DNA of 64,000 nt from Cherax quadricarinatus (GCF_038502225.1 NC_091293.1:10910093-10974092), one strand, 5' to 3'. Counted from the first letter of the stretch, positions 11,204-22,413 are shown. Program-made: numbers and translations. Notes: a model not told the origin generated them from the sequence alone.

Positions 11204-13005
11204 AACTCAATCTAGTTACCAGGAACCATAGACACAGTGACAGCAACTTCCAGAAGGGTTATATACAGGGCCTTCTCACTGCAGCTTTATGTGAACCTTC
11301 TTCTTCTAATCTTCCTAGACGATACATCACTGCCCTTAAGAACCTCGCCAACGACCCCAACATTATCGTCACCACCGCCGACAAAGGAGGTGGAGTCGTC
11401 ATCCTCAACACCAGTGACTACAACACTAAAATGATGGACCTTTTGAATGATCAATCTACATACGAACCCATCAGCACTCAACAGTGGGAGACGCTCACCA
11501 AAGATTTTCTATACAAAACCAGACAAATACTCAAACGCACTAGATAAGGGAAGAAACTTCTGTACTTGTTACCAAGCAACCCTAAACCAGCACACATGTA
11601 TGGTTTACCCAAGACCCATAAACACAATATTCCTCTCAGACCAGTCACGTCAGGAATAGGCAGTGCTCCACACAAACTAGCCGGAGTTCTTGCCAAACAT
11701 CTTTCCTGCCTTCTGGGGACCATCAGCTCCGCTCATCTTAAACACTCAGGTGACCTTCTCAACCGCATCCGTAACCTCTCCATCCGTAACAAGAAACTAA
11801 GCAGTTTGGATGTGACTTCCCTCTTCACAAAAGTACCTACCAAAAAAGCCATCGAGGTTCTACGACGTAAAGTCAATCAAGACCTTAATCTTCCTCTACC
11901 TCCCGGAGATTTTGTTGACTTAATTGAACTCTGTGTTAATTTCAACTGTTTTTCTTTCAATAACAAGCTCTACAAACAAACCTACGGCATGGGAATGGGG
12001 TCCCCCATAAGTGCCGTCCTAGCCAACTTATACATGGAACACCTAGAGTCCGAACACTTCGCCAACATCATCCCTTCAAGCGTCACTTGGTTACGTTACG
12101 TGGACGATGTCCTCGTAATAACTCCAAAACGTTTTGATGTACGGGATCTTCAGGCAAGGCTCAACGCAGTTGAACCGGCGATCCAGTTTACACTAGAAGA
12201 AGAGTCCAATGACAAGCTACCTTTCCTCGACGTCCTCATTCACAAAGTAGACAACAACCTAAGATTTCAAGTTTATCGGAAACCCACCAATAAAAATGAT
12301 CTCACACACTTCTATTCCAGTCAAGATACCAAGACCAAAAGAGGCATCATCATCGGGTTTTTCCTAAGAGCATACCGAATTTGTAGTCCTGAGTTTCTTG
12401 ACGAGGAGTGTACATACATTCACCAAACATTCACAGAGTTACATTTTCCTCCTTTTTTCATCAAAGACTGCAAGAAAAGAGCTCTTCAGATCATAAATTC
12501 TCCACGCATCAACACCACTCCCAGCAAAGTTATAATTCTTCCCAACAGTCAGGTTGCACTGAACGTCTCAAAAGTTCTTTCACAAGCTAACACCAGAGTC
12601 GCCATCGCTTCTAGCACTTCAATAAAGGATATAACCAGGACAAAATCCAAGCACCACGAACCAGTCAATGCAGGAGTTTACACTATACCCTGTGGAGGCT
12701 GTGACAAGATTTACGTAGGTGAAACAGCCAGAAACCTCGACACCCGCCTCAATGAACACATTTACGCATGTAGGAACGATAACTTGAACAACGCCTGTGT
12801 ACAACACCGAAATTCTACCAATCATCTCATGAAATTCTGAGACGCCCAATTAGTGATCAAAGAAACTAATTTCCGCAGACGCAAGTGCCTCGAATCAGCA
12901 CTGATCGCTGTTTCGAATACAATTAAACAAAACAACGGCAGCTTCACCATCTCCGAAGTCTTAGCAAGAATCCTCCTGAAAACAGTAAACCCTGCCATCA
13001 CATAG
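11204..13005 (+). pseudogene. PLE reverse transcriptase / GIY-YIG, plus-strand partner 1 (two nonsense codons)
   Basis: Same protein as the open copy at 20508-22082, with RT motifs A (SLDVTSLFTKVP), B (GMGMGSPISAVLANLYM) and C (YVDD), then the GIY-YIG-type motif (YTIPCGGCDKIYVG). Two in-frame stops break it: TAA at 11545-11547, where the other copy has GAA, and TGA at 12838-12840, where it has CGA. The remaining long frame is 11566-12840. The reading frame is open up to the 5' junction, so the element itself is 5'-truncated. The 3' UTR runs to 13392. Confidence 0.9.
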
Positions 13006-13279
13006 TTTCTCCTGTTATACTACACACAGCACAGAGAGTGAACACTGAAACAAGCTGCCTCATTCCAGTCTATATTTGTCCAACATATTTTTATGTTACC
13101 CAAGTAATAGCTTTTATATTCTTTTACTCATGTACGAATTAATTGCTCTACCTTATCGTATTACTTTTGTCACTACCACTACTACTACTACTACCACTAG
13201 TGAACATCGAAATGGTACCTCAATAGTATTACACCTCACTCTGAGCCTTTATATACCCTCTGTGTCCATGTATTGTTTG

Positions 13280-13336
13280 TAATGGCTTGATAAAGCTCCT
13301 GGAGAGCGAAACGTTGCCACAATAAACGTCACATTA
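13280..13336 (+). ncRNA. Hammerhead-ribozyme-like motif in PLE 3' end (copy 1, plus)
   Basis: Contains TTGATAA, stem II GCTC(CTGGA)GAGC, GAAA, stem III ACGTT/AACGT and GTC at 13328-13330. A possible stem I pairs TAATG (13280-13284) with CATTA (13332-13336). It sits between the PLE stop codon and the 3' terminus. Confidence 0.5.
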
Positions 13337-13406
13337 GTTGCACTTGTGTCCTTTTACTTTACATATTGTCGGTAATTCTACCAACTTTATTACATGTCAG
13401 CATTGT

Positions 13407-14466
13407 TGTGGTGACTACACTGAAGCACAGTTGTTGTGGCTCCCAACCAGCAGTGTAGTGGTGAATTCACTGTAGCACAATGGTAGTAACTCCGAAACCA
13501 GCAGTGTAGTGGTGACTACACTGTAGCACAGTGGTGGTGACTATCCAGGCCAGCAGTATAGTGGTGACTACACTGCTGCACAGTGGTAGAGACTTCCAAG
13601 CCAGCAGTGTAGTGATGACTTCACTTTTGCACTGTGGTGGTGATTACCCAAGCCAGCAGTGTAGTGGTGACTACACTGTAGCACAGTGGTAGTGACTCCC
13701 AACCCAGCAGTGTATTGGTGACTACACTGTAACATAGTTGTGGTGACTCCCAAGCCAGCAGTGTAGTGGTGACTCCACTGTTGCACAGTGGTAGTTACTT
13801 CTAAGCCAGCAGTGTAGTGGTGACTACACTGTAGCACAGTGGTGGTGACTCCCAAGCCAGCAGTGTAGTGGTGACTACACTGTAGCACAATGGTTGTGAC
13901 TTCCATGCCAGCAGTGTAGTGGTGACTACACTGTAGCACAGTGGTAGTGACTCCCAAGCCAGCAGTGTAGTGGTGACTACACTGTAGCCCCGTGGTAGTG
14001 ACTCCCAAACCAGCAGTGTAGTGGTGACTACACTGTAGCACAAAGGTATTGACTACCAAGCTAGCAGTGTAGTGGTGACTACACTGTAGCACCGTGGTTG
14101 TGACTATCCCAGCCAGCAGTGTAGTGGTGACTACACTGTAGCACAGTGGTAGTGAATCCCAAGTATGCAATGTAGTGGTGACTACACTGTAGCACAGTGG
14201 TAGTGACTCCCAAGCCAGCAGTGTATTGGTGACTACACTGTAGCACCGTGGTAGTGACTCCCAAGCCAACATTGTAGTGGTGACTTCACTGTAGCACAGT
14301 GGTGGTGACTACCCAAGCCAGCAACGTAGTGGTGACTACACTGTAGCACAGTGGTGGTGACTTCCAAGCCAGCAGTGTAGTGGTGACTACTCTGTAGTAC
14401 ACTGGTAGTGTCTCCCAAACCAGCAGTGTATTGGGGACTACACTGTATCACAGTGGGAGTGACTCC
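13407..14466. repeat. 51-bp satellite, block 3
   Basis: Diverged 51-bp units between the two PLE composites. The stretch 13407 to about 14148 corresponds unit by unit to 22484 to about 23220. The stretch 14149-14466 corresponds to 9301-9618 at a constant offset of 4848 bp. Confidence 0.93.
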
Positions 14467-14504
14467 CATGTCAGCATTGTAAAGTAAAAGGACACAAGTG
14501 CAAC

Positions 14505-14562
14505 TAATGTGACATTTATTGTGGCAACGTTTCGCTCTCCAGGAGCTTTATCAAGCCATTAC
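14505..14562 (-). ncRNA. Hammerhead-ribozyme-like motif in PLE 3' end (copy 2, minus)
   Basis: Minus-strand copy with TTGATAA, GCTC/GAGC stem II, GAAA, and the wobble-paired stem III (ACGTT with AATGT) before GTC. Same arrangement as the other three PLE ends in the window. Confidence 0.45.
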
Positions 14563-15082
14563 AAACAATACATGGACACAGAGGGTATATAAAGGCTCAG
14601 AGTGAGGTGTAATACTAGTGAGGTACCATTTCGATGTTCACTAGTGGTAGTAGTAGTAGTAGTGGTAGTGACAAAAGTAATACGATAAGGTAGAGCAATT
14701 AATTCGTACATGAGTAAAAGGATATAAAAGCTATTACTTGGGTAACATAAAAATAGGTTGGACAAATATAGACTGGAATGAGGCAGCTTGTTTCAGTGTT
14801 CACTCTCTGTGCTGTGTGTAGTATAACAGGAGAGACTATGTGATGGCAGGGTTTACTGTTTTCAGGAGGATTCTTGCTAAGACTTCGGAGATGGTGAAGC
14901 TTCCGTTGTTTTGTTTAATTGTATTCGAAACAGCGATCATTGCTGATTCGAGGCACTTGCGTCTGCGGAAATTAGTTTCTTTGATCACTAATTGGGCGTC
15001 TCGGAATTTCATGAGATGATTGGTAGAATTTCGGTGTTGTACACAGGCGTTGTTCAAGTTATCGTTCCTACATGCGTAAATG

Positions 15083-15196
15083 TTGAAGATTGAGACACTT
15101 ATGCAGCATATGGGAATCTTTATTCAGGAATAAAGATTCCCATATGCTGCATAAGTGTCTCAATCTTCAACTTGTCGGTTTTTCAAACCATTCATC
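15083..15196. mobile_element. 114-bp palindromic insertion in PLE minus partner 2
   Basis: Same insert and same flanking 13-bp duplication (15070-15082 and 15197-15209) as at 10226-10339. It was inherited through the segmental duplication rather than being a second insertion. Confidence 0.85.
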
Positions 15197-15353
15197 ACAT
15201 GCGTAAATGTGTTCATTGAGGCGGGTGTCGAGGTTTCTGGCTGTTTCACCTACGTAAATCTTGTCACAGCCTCCACAGGGTATATTGTAAACTCCTGCAT
15301 TGACTGGTTCGTGGTGCTTGGATTTTGTCCTGGTTATATCCTTTATTGAAGTG

Positions 15354-15626
15354 TGTAGTGATACTGGTCCTGTGGGGAGCAGCAGCAGGATAATACTGCA
15401 CCACCTCTTGGGGCCCTTAACAACAACAACAGTTTGGTGTGTGTGATGGGCGCCAACACACGGTGTGATTCTCTCCTCCTCTATTTATATATATATACAT
15501 TAGTCATGCAGATTACATGGTGAGTTTAAATATGTGGCCTGTAGTTATAACTTTTCTCTTGACATATGCAAGACATCACCATCCCTGTAGAAGCCTAGAG
15601 ATAAGGCCTGTGTTTCTATCACAACA
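15354..15626 (+). repeat. 5' LTR of gypsy element
   Basis: A 273-bp direct repeat matching 19296-19568. It contains an AT-rich TATATATATA stretch near 15487-15496 that could serve as a TATA-like promoter element. I could not assign a tRNA primer-binding site with confidence in the 60 bp that follow. Confidence 0.93.
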
Positions 15627-15688
15627 ATTTATTGAACATAGAATCCTGGGCTACCTGGTGGTGATCCTGCGCTAGACTACATCACAAC

Positions 15689-18600
15689 ATGGAGCGTTTA
15701 CTGAAACCTGAGAGGCTAGACTGTGACCCCAGCTTATCAACGGCTGCTCAGGAATGGAAGCACTGGTTTAAGACTTTCGAAAACTTCTTGGGAGCCCTTC
15801 CTAAAGAAGATCTAGATAAACTAAGTCTGCTCATCAATTTTGTGTCACCTAAGATATATGAGGCTATTTCTGAGTGTAATACCTACGAAGATGCTATCAA
15901 AACCCTCAAGTCTCAGTATATTAAACCTACAAATGAAATCTTTGCACGCTATCGCCTTGCAACTCGCCGCCAGCAGATTGATGAATCCTTAGAGGAATAC
16001 TTTCAAGCACTGAAAATTTTAGGTAAGGACTGTCACTTCCAAGCAGTGACAGCTGCTCAGTATTGTGAAGAGTCCATCAGGGATGCTTTTATCAGTGGCC
16101 TGCAATCACCAATAATAAGGCAGCGTTTATTGGAGAATAAAACTCTCGACTTAGCCGCTGCCTTTGACCAGGCAAGAGCTCTAGATTCAGCCCAGAAGAA
16201 TTCTGAAGTATACAGTACCACTCAGCCTTCTCGAGTGATAAGTGCTGCAATTCCTGACCAAGACTCTTGCAATGAAGTTACTGTGGAACCTGCCTCAGTG
16301 ACAGCAGCAGCAGGTACGGTGTGTTTCTTTTGTGGTTTTTCAAGACATCCACGTCCAAAGTGTCCTGCTCGTGAAGCAATGTGCCATAAATGCCACAAGA
16401 AAGGTCACTTTGCAAAAGTATGTCGTGCTAATGCATCAACAAGAGCTAGTGCCTCCACACATTCCAGTGATCATGCGACACTAGCAACAGTGACTTCTGC
16501 GGCTACTCCAAATTCACTGTCAAAGGCAGTTGTGAAAGTATTCATCAAAGGAACAGAAGTAGATGGTCTTATTGATAGTGGCAGCTCAGAGAGTTTCATC
16601 AACCTTGACTTAGTTAAACGGCTCTCCTTGACTCTACATCACTCATCAGGTACCGTTTCCATGGCATCAACATCTCTCTCTATTCAGACCTTAGGGTTTT
16701 GTAAGGTAAATCTCAGAGTTAATGGAAAGGATTATCAAGATGTACATTTAGCTATTCTGCCACAACTGTGCTCTGATGTTATCCTTGGTCAGGACTTTCA
16801 GAAGCTGCATGGTAGTGTCACCTTAACATATGGAGGTGAACTGCCTCCTCTTGTTGTCTGTGGACTTAGCACTTTAAGGGTAGACCCACCAAAGCTGTTT
16901 GCAAATCTTACCGCGGATTGCCATCCTATATCAGCTAAGTCACGCCGCTATTCTTATGAGGATCGGATGTTCATTGAGAAAGAAACTCAGAGGCTGCTGA
17001 AGGAGGGTATTATAGAACCGAGTGATTCCCCTTGGCGTGCACAGGTTGTTGTTGTTAAAGATGGTTATAGGAAACGGAGACTGGCTATCGATTACTCTGA
17101 GACAATCAACAAATTTACACTTCTTGATGGGTACCCTCTACCTCGAATTGATGATACAGTGAATAAAATTGCTCAGTACTATGTGTTTAGCACAATTGAT
17201 CTACAGAGTGCCTATCATCAAGTCCCTATAAGGAATGAAGATAAACCATACACAGCGTTTCAGGCTAGTGATGGCCTGTATCAGTTTACCAGAGTCCCTT
17301 TTGGAGTCACCAATGGGGTAGCCTGCTTCCAACGAATTATGGATTCACTCATTCAGGAAGAGCAACTCATGGGAACTTACGCGTATTTAGATAATGTTAC
17401 CATTTGTGGCAAGACCCAGGAGGAACATGATGCAAACCTTGATAAGTTTTTGGAAGCCGCCAAGAAGAAAAATATCAGTTACAATGAGGAAAAGTGCACT
17501 TTTTCAACTAAAAGGCTTAGCATCCTTGGTTATGTAGTGGAAGGAGGTTCAATATTCCCAGACCCTGAACGACTACGACCTCTACGGGAACTTCCAATGC
17601 CTCAAGACAAAAAGTCACTCCGAAGAACTCTTGGTCTCTTTGCTTATTACTCACAATGGATCTACAACTATTCAAGTAAAGTCCGCCCATTGAGTGCTAC
17701 CACATTTCCTGTGACAAAGGAAGCAGAAGCCGCTTTCCATACTCTCAAACAGGACATTGAAAACTCAGTAGTTAAAGCCATTGATGAGTCCCTACCATTC
17801 GAAGTGGAAACGGATGCATCTGACATTGCCATTGCTGCAGTCTTATCTCAGGCAGGACGACCAGTAGCCTTCTTTTCGAGAACTTTTCAAGGATCAGAGA
17901 AATGTTACGCTGCTGTAGAAAAGGAAGCCCAGGCCATCATAGAAGCAGTTCGCCACTGGAGGCATTATTTAACTGGTAGACGTTTCACCATAAGGACTGA
18001 CCAACGGTCCGTGATGTATATGTTCGACAAGAAGCACAAAAGTAGGATAAAGAATGACAAGATATTACGCTGGAGGATGGAACTATCGTGTTATGACTTT
18101 GATATTCTGTACCGACCGGGCCAAGAGAACATCTCACCTGATGCATTCTCTAGGTCCCACTGTGGAGCAGCATGTCATGATTTGCAATCACTCTCAGCAC
18201 TCCACAAGGCTTTGTGTCACCCAGGAGTTACACGCCTGTACCATTTTGTCAAATCAAAGAACATGCCCTACTCAGTGGAAGATGTGCGACAAGTGATCAG
18301 AGCATGCAGAGTATGTGCAGAGTGCAAGCCAAACTTTCATCAGCCAGAGAAGACTCATCTCATAAAATCCACCCAGCCTTTCGAAAGATTGAATATAGAT
18401 TTCAAAGGACCTCTACCAAGCACAAATCAGAATAGGTATTTCCTTAACATAGTAGATGAATATTCAAGGTTTCCCTTTGTATTCCCCTGTGCAAATATGG
18501 CTGCTTCAACTGTTATTAGTTGTCTTTCACAGTTGTTCTCTATTTTTGGTATGCCAGCTTATATCCATTCAGACAGGGGATCCTCGTTCATGAGTAACGA

Positions 18601-19276
18601 ACTCCAGGAGTTTTTGGCTAGCAAAGGTATTGCCTGCAGCAGAACAACAAGCTACAACCCTCAAGGCAATGGTCAAGTGGAGCGGTTCAATGGTACTATA
18701 TGGAAGGCAGTTACAATGACATTGAAGTCGCGCAATCTACCTGTTCAACACTGGCAAACTGTCCTACCTGATGCTCTTCACTCTATTAGATCATTGCTGT
18801 GCACAGCTACTAATGCAACCCCTCATGAAAGACTCCTCAACTATTCACGTCGTTCCTCTACGGGAGCCTCCGTGCCCACTTGGTTATGTCATCCTGGACC
18901 CGTTCTCCTGAAGAGTCACCGTAGAATGAACAAGACAGATCCTTTAGTGGAAGAGGTAGAGCTCCTGCAAGCTAATCCACATTACGCCCACATTCGCTAC
19001 CAAAATGGTGAAGAGACTACAGTATCTACAAGACATTTAGCCCCAGTTGAAATCCCCATTAGTGTGGAATCTCAAGATACACCAATAGATGTGAAAGATG
19101 CTTCGTTTTCTCCTGGAAAGCCCCTTGAGACTACCCCTATGGAAATAGAGGATTCTGCTCCAGCAGTTAATCAAACCCCGCTGGAAAATATCGAACCTGG
19201 TGGAGAGGCTCAAGGGCTACGAAGGTCGGGACGTGTACGTCGCCCACCTAACAGTTTGGGAGATTACTGTCTCTGA
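15689..19276 (+). CDS. Gag-Pol polyprotein of Ty3/gypsy element
   Basis: A single uninterrupted 1195-aa frame starting 62 bp after the 5' LTR. Residues about 1-200 are capsid-like Gag. Two zinc knuckles of form CX2CX4HX4C lie at about 211-224 and 232-245. An aspartic protease motif (GLIDSGSS) lies near 292-299. RT spans about 430-620 ([30 protein letters not shown]), RNase H about 700-810 ([13 protein letters not shown]), and integrase about 840-1110 with an HHCC finger and DDE residues in [16 protein letters not shown] and GQVERFNGT. The order PR-RT-RH-IN is that of Ty3/gypsy. There is no separate envelope-like frame. The RT catalytic box reads YLDN at 17384-17395 instead of YxDD. Gag and Pol are fused without a frameshift. 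All domains appear complete. Confidence 0.95.
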   Translation: MERLLKPERLDCDPSLSTAAQEWKHWFKTFENFLGALPKEDLDKLSLLINFVSPKIYEAISECNTYEDAIKTLKSQYIKPTNEIFARYRLATRRQQIDESLEEYFQALKILGKDCHFQAVTAAQYCEESIRDAFISGLQSPIIRQRLLENKTLDLAAAFDQARALDSAQKNSEVYSTTQPSRVISAAIPDQDSCNEVTVEPASVTAAAGTVCFFCGFSRHPRPKCPAREAMCHKCHKKGHFAKVCRANASTRASASTHSSDHATLATVTSAATPNSLSKAVVKVFIKGTEVDGLIDSGSSESFINLDLVKRLSLTLHHSSGTVSMASTSLSIQTLGFCKVNLRVNGKDYQDVHLAILPQLCSDVILGQDFQKLHGSVTLTYGGELPPLVVCGLSTLRVDPPKLFANLTADCHPISAKSRRYSYEDRMFIEKETQRLLKEGIIEPSDSPWRAQVVVVKDGYRKRRLAIDYSETINKFTLLDGYPLPRIDDTVNKIAQYYVFSTIDLQSAYHQVPIRNEDKPYTAFQASDGLYQFTRVPFGVTNGVACFQRIMDSLIQEEQLMGTYAYLDNVTICGKTQEEHDANLDKFLEAAKKKNISYNEEKCTFSTKRLSILGYVVEGGSIFPDPERLRPLRELPMPQDKKSLRRTLGLFAYYSQWIYNYSSKVRPLSATTFPVTKEAEAAFHTLKQDIENSVVKAIDESLPFEVETDASDIAIAAVLSQAGRPVAFFSRTFQGSEKCYAAVEKEAQAIIEAVRHWRHYLTGRRFTIRTDQRSVMYMFDKKHKSRIKNDKILRWRMELSCYDFDILYRPGQENISPDAFSRSHCGAACHDLQSLSALHKALCHPGVTRLYHFVKSKNMPYSVEDVRQVIRACRVCAECKPNFHQPEKTHLIKSTQPFERLNIDFKGPLPSTNQNRYFLNIVDEYSRFPFVFPCANMAASTVISCLSQLFSIFGMPAYIHSDRGSSFMSNELQEFLASKGIACSRTTSYNPQGNGQVERFNGTIWKAVTMTLKSRNLPVQHWQTVLPDALHSIRSLLCTATNATPHERLLNYSRRSSTGASVPTWLCHPGPVLLKSHRRMNKTDPLVEEVELLQANPHYAHIRYQNGEETTVSTRHLAPVEIPISVESQDTPIDVKDASFSPGKPLETTPMEIEDSAPAVNQTPLENIEPGGEAQGLRRSGRVRRPPNSLGDYCL

Positions 19277-19295
19277 TATTTTAGAAGGGGGAGAT

Positions 19296-19568
19296 TGTAG
19301 TGATACTGGTCCTGTGGGGAGCAGCAGCAGGATAATACTGCACCACCTCTTGGGGCCCTTAACAACAACAACAGTTTGGTGTGTGTGATGGGCGCCAACA
19401 CACGGTGTGATTCTCTCCTCCTCTATTTATATATATATACATTAGTCATGCAGATTACATGGTGAGTTTAAATATGTGGCCTGTAGTTATAACTTTTCTC
19501 TTGACATATGCAAGACATCACCATCCCTGTAGAAGCCTAGAGATAAGGCCTGTGTTTCTATCACAACA
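19296..19568 (+). repeat. 3' LTR of gypsy element
   Basis: Matches the 5' LTR over 273 bp. It follows the polypurine tract about 20 bp after the Gag-Pol stop codon. Confidence 0.93.
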
Positions 19569-20507
19569 ATGTGCTAGAAGCGATGGCGACTCTGGTGTTA
19601 GCTTGTGAAAGAACTTTTGAGACGTTCAGTGCAACCTGACTGTTGGGAAGAATTATAACTTTGCTGGGAGTGGTGTTGATGCGTGGAGAATTTATGATCT
19701 GAAGAGCTCTTTTCTTGCAGTCTTTGATGAAAAAAGGAGGAAAATGTAACTCTGTGAATGTTTGGTGAATATATGTACACTCCTCGTCAAGAAACTCAGG
19801 ACTACAAATTCGGTATGCTCTTAGGAAAAACCCGATGATGATGCCTCTTTTGGTCTTGGTATCTTGACTGGAATAGAAGTGTGTGAGATCATTTTTATTG
19901 GTGGGTTTCCGATAAACTTGAAATCTTAGGTTGTTGTCTACTTTGTGAATGAGGACGTCGAGGAAAGGTAGCTTGTCATTGGACTCTTCTTCTAGTGTAA
20001 ACTGGATCGCCGGTTCAACTGCGTTGAGCCTTGCCTGAAGATCCCGTACATCAAAACGTTTTGGAGTTATTACGAGGACATCGTCCACGTAACGTAACTA
20101 AGTGACGCTTGAAGGGATGATGTTGGCGAAGTGTTCGGACTCTAGGTGTTCCATGTATAAGTTGGCTAGGACGGCACTTATGGGGGACCCCATTCCCATG
20201 CCGTAGGTTTGTTTGTAGAGCTTGTTATTGAAAGAAAAACAGTTGAAATTAACACAGAGTTCAATTAAGTCAACAAAATCAACTCAATCTAGTTACCAGG
20301 AACCATAGACACAGTGACAGCAACTTCCAGAAGGGTTATATACAGGGCCTTCTCACTGCAGCTTTATGTGAACCTTCTTCTTCTAATCTTCCTAGACGAT
20401 ACATCACTGCCCTTAAGAACCTCGCCAACGACCCCAACATTATCGTCACCACCGCCGACAAAGGAGGTGGAGTCGTCATCCTCAACACCAGTGACTACAA
20501 CACTAAA

Positions 20508-22082
20508 ATGATGGACCTTTTGAATGATCAATCTACATACGAACCCATCAGCACTCAACAGTGGGAGACGCTCACCAAAGATTTTCTATACAAAACCAGA
20601 CAAATACTCAAACGCACTAGAGAAGGGAAGAAACTTCTGTACTTGTTACCAAGCAACCCTAAACCAGCACACATGTATGGTTTACCCAAGACCCATAAAC
20701 ACAATATTCCTCTCAGACCAGTCACGTCAGGAATAGGCAGTGCTCCACACAAACTAGCCGGAGTTCTTGCCAAACATCTTTCCTGCCTTCTGGGGACCAT
20801 CAGCCCCGCTCATCTTAAACACTCAGGTGACCTTCTCAACCGCATCCGTAACCTCTCCATCCGTAACAAGAAACTAAGCAGTTTGGATGTGACTTCCCTC
20901 TTCACAAAAGTACCTACCAAAAAAGCCATCGAGGTTCTACGACGTAAAGTCAATCAGGACCTTAATCTTCCTCTACCTCCCGGAGATTTTGTTGACTTAA
21001 TTGAACTCTGTGTTAATTTCAACTGTTTTTCTTTCAATAACAAGCTCTACAAACAAACCTACGGCATGGGAATGGGGTCCCCCATAAGTGCCGTCCTAGC
21101 CAACTTATACATGGAACACCTAGAGTCCGAACACTTCGCCAACATCATCCCTTCAAGCGTCACTTGGTTACGTTACGTGGACGATGTCCTCGTAATAACT
21201 CCAAAACGTTTTGATGTACGGGATCTTCAGGCAAGGCTCAACGCAGTTGAACCGGCGATCCAGTTTACACTAGAAGAAGAGTCCAATGACAAGCTACCTT
21301 TCCTCGACGTCCTCATTCACAAAGTAGACAACAACCTAAGATTTCAAGTTTATCGGAAACCCACCAATAAAAATGATCTCACACACTTCTATTCCAGTCA
21401 AGATACCAAGACCAAAAGAGGCATCATCATCGGGTTTTTCCTAAGAGCATACCGAATTTGTAGTCCTGAGTTTCTTGACGAGGAGTGTACATACATTCAC
21501 CAAACATTCACAGAGTTACATTTTCCTCCTTTTTTCATCAAAGACTGCAAGAAAAGAGCTCTTCAGATCATAAATTCTCCACGCATCAACACCACTCCCA
21601 GCAAAGTTATAATTCTTCCCAACAGTCAGGTTGCACTGAACGTCTCAAAAGTTCTTTCACAAGCTAACACCAGAGTCGCCATCGCTTCTAGCACTTCAAT
21701 AAAGGATATAACCAGGACAAAATCCAAGCACCACGAACCAGTCAATGCAGGAGTTTACACTATACCCTGTGGAGGCTGTGACAAGATTTACGTAGGTGAA
21801 ACAGCCAGAAACCTCGACACCCGCCTCAATGAACACATTTACGCATGTAGGAACGATAACTTGAACAACGCCTGTGTACAACACCGAAATTCTACCAATC
21901 ATCTCATGAAATTCCGAGACGCCCAATTAGTGATCAAAGAAACTAATTTCCGCAGACGCAAGTGCCTCGAATCAGCACTGATCGCTGTTTCGAATACAAT
22001 TCAACAAAACAACGGCAGCTTCACCATCTCCGAAGTCTTAGCAAGAATCCTCCTGAAAACAGTAAACCCTGCCATCACATAG
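20508..22082 (+). CDS. Penelope-like reverse transcriptase with C-terminal GIY-YIG endonuclease
   Basis: A 524-aa open frame from the first methionine; the same frame is open upstream to 20283 and includes a PLE-typical stretch (VTTADKGGGVVIL) before that ATG. RT motifs: conserved YGLPKTHK at about 57-64, motif A aspartate at about 127 (SLDVTSLFTKVP), motif B at 186-202, catalytic YVDD at 223-226, then LPFLDVLI at 263-270. A GIY-YIG nuclease follows at about 415-450 (YTIPCGGCDKIYVG, RNLDTRLNEH), including the CxxC pair seen in many PLEs. The protein would nick target DNA and reverse transcribe the element RNA. This is the least damaged of four partial copies here. It is probably not autonomous, because the element is 5'-truncated. 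Confidence 0.93.
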   Translation: MMDLLNDQSTYEPISTQQWETLTKDFLYKTRQILKRTREGKKLLYLLPSNPKPAHMYGLPKTHKHNIPLRPVTSGIGSAPHKLAGVLAKHLSCLLGTISPAHLKHSGDLLNRIRNLSIRNKKLSSLDVTSLFTKVPTKKAIEVLRRKVNQDLNLPLPPGDFVDLIELCVNFNCFSFNNKLYKQTYGMGMGSPISAVLANLYMEHLESEHFANIIPSSVTWLRYVDDVLVITPKRFDVRDLQARLNAVEPAIQFTLEEESNDKLPFLDVLIHKVDNNLRFQVYRKPTNKNDLTHFYSSQDTKTKRGIIIGFFLRAYRICSPEFLDEECTYIHQTFTELHFPPFFIKDCKKRALQIINSPRINTTPSKVIILPNSQVALNVSKVLSQANTRVAIASSTSIKDITRTKSKHHEPVNAGVYTIPCGGCDKIYVGETARNLDTRLNEHIYACRNDNLNNACVQHRNSTNHLMKFRDAQLVIKETNFRRRKCLESALIAVSNTIQQNNGSFTISEVLARILLKTVNPAIT

Positions 22083-22356
22083 TCTCTCCTGTTATACTAC
22101 ACACAGCACAGAGAGTGAACACTGAAACAAGCTGCCTCATTCCAGTCTATATTTGTCCAACCTATTTTTATGTTACCCAAGTAATAGCTTTTATATCCTT
22201 TTACTCATGTACGAATTAATTGCTCTACCTTATCGTATTACTTTTGTCACTACCACTACTACTACTACTACCACTAGTGAACATCGAAATGGTACCTCAC
22301 TAGTATTACACCTCACTCTGAGCCTTTATATACCCTCTGTGTCCATGTATTGTTTG

Positions 22357-22413
22357 TAATGGCTTGATAAAGCTCCTGGAGAGCGAAACGTTGCCACAAT
22401 AAACGTCACATTA
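22357..22413 (+). ncRNA. Hammerhead-ribozyme-like motif in PLE 3' end (copy 2, plus)
   Basis: Order of parts: TTGATAA (22364-22370), then A, stem II GCTC-CTGGA-GAGC, GAAA, stem III ACGTT with AACGT around a short loop, and the would-be cleavage triplet GTC (22405-22407). TAATG (22357-22361) can pair with CATTA (22409-22413) as stem I. Relative to the canonical core CTGATGA, position 3 is U and position 8 is A, so that core pair is changed on both sides. Hammerhead motifs are known from PLEs. Cleavage activity of this version is unproven. Confidence 0.5.

Larger units (their letters stand above)
9633..13392. mobile_element. Penelope-like element composite 1 (head-to-head inverted pair)
   Basis: A minus-strand, 5'-truncated PLE (9633-11203) is joined head-to-head to a plus-strand PLE (11204-13392). 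Both outer ends are PLE 3' ends with the same conserved terminal sequence. The pair lies between exact 14-bp target duplications inside the satellite, so it entered as one event. Partial inverted copies are a known PLE insertion form. Both coding halves here are broken by nonsense codons, and the left end lacks 9 bp present in composite 2. Confidence 0.9.
15354..19568 (+). mobile_element. Complete Ty3/gypsy-type LTR retrotransposon
   Basis: A 4215-bp element with direct 273-bp LTRs at 15354-15626 and 19296-19568. They begin TGT and end ACA, and I found no difference between them by eye. The flanks are AAGTG (15349-15353) and ATGTG (19569-19573), a 5-bp target duplication with one mismatch. 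The uninterrupted target AAGTG is present at the equivalent place in composite 1. A purine-rich tract (AGAAGGGGGAGAT) directly precedes the 3' LTR. The matching LTRs and intact reading frame mark a very recent insertion. Confidence 0.95.
14836..20280 (-). pseudogene. 5'-truncated PLE RT / GIY-YIG, minus-strand partner 2, split by LTR element
   Basis: The RT half lies at 19569-20280 and the C-terminal endonuclease part at 14836-15353. The coding sequence is interrupted by the gypsy element (15354-19568) and the 114-bp palindromic insert (15083-15196). A nonsense codon near 20090 replaces the tryptophan just before the YVDD motif (TGG to TAG on the coding strand). The remaining open pieces are 19561-20088 and 14836-15057. 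The 5' boundary at about 20280 is the same as in partner 1, between RT motifs A and B. Confidence 0.85.

Noticed and set aside
18054..18435. Small plus-strand frames inside the gypsy Pol region
   Set aside because: Out-of-frame shadows of the intact Gag-Pol reading frame.
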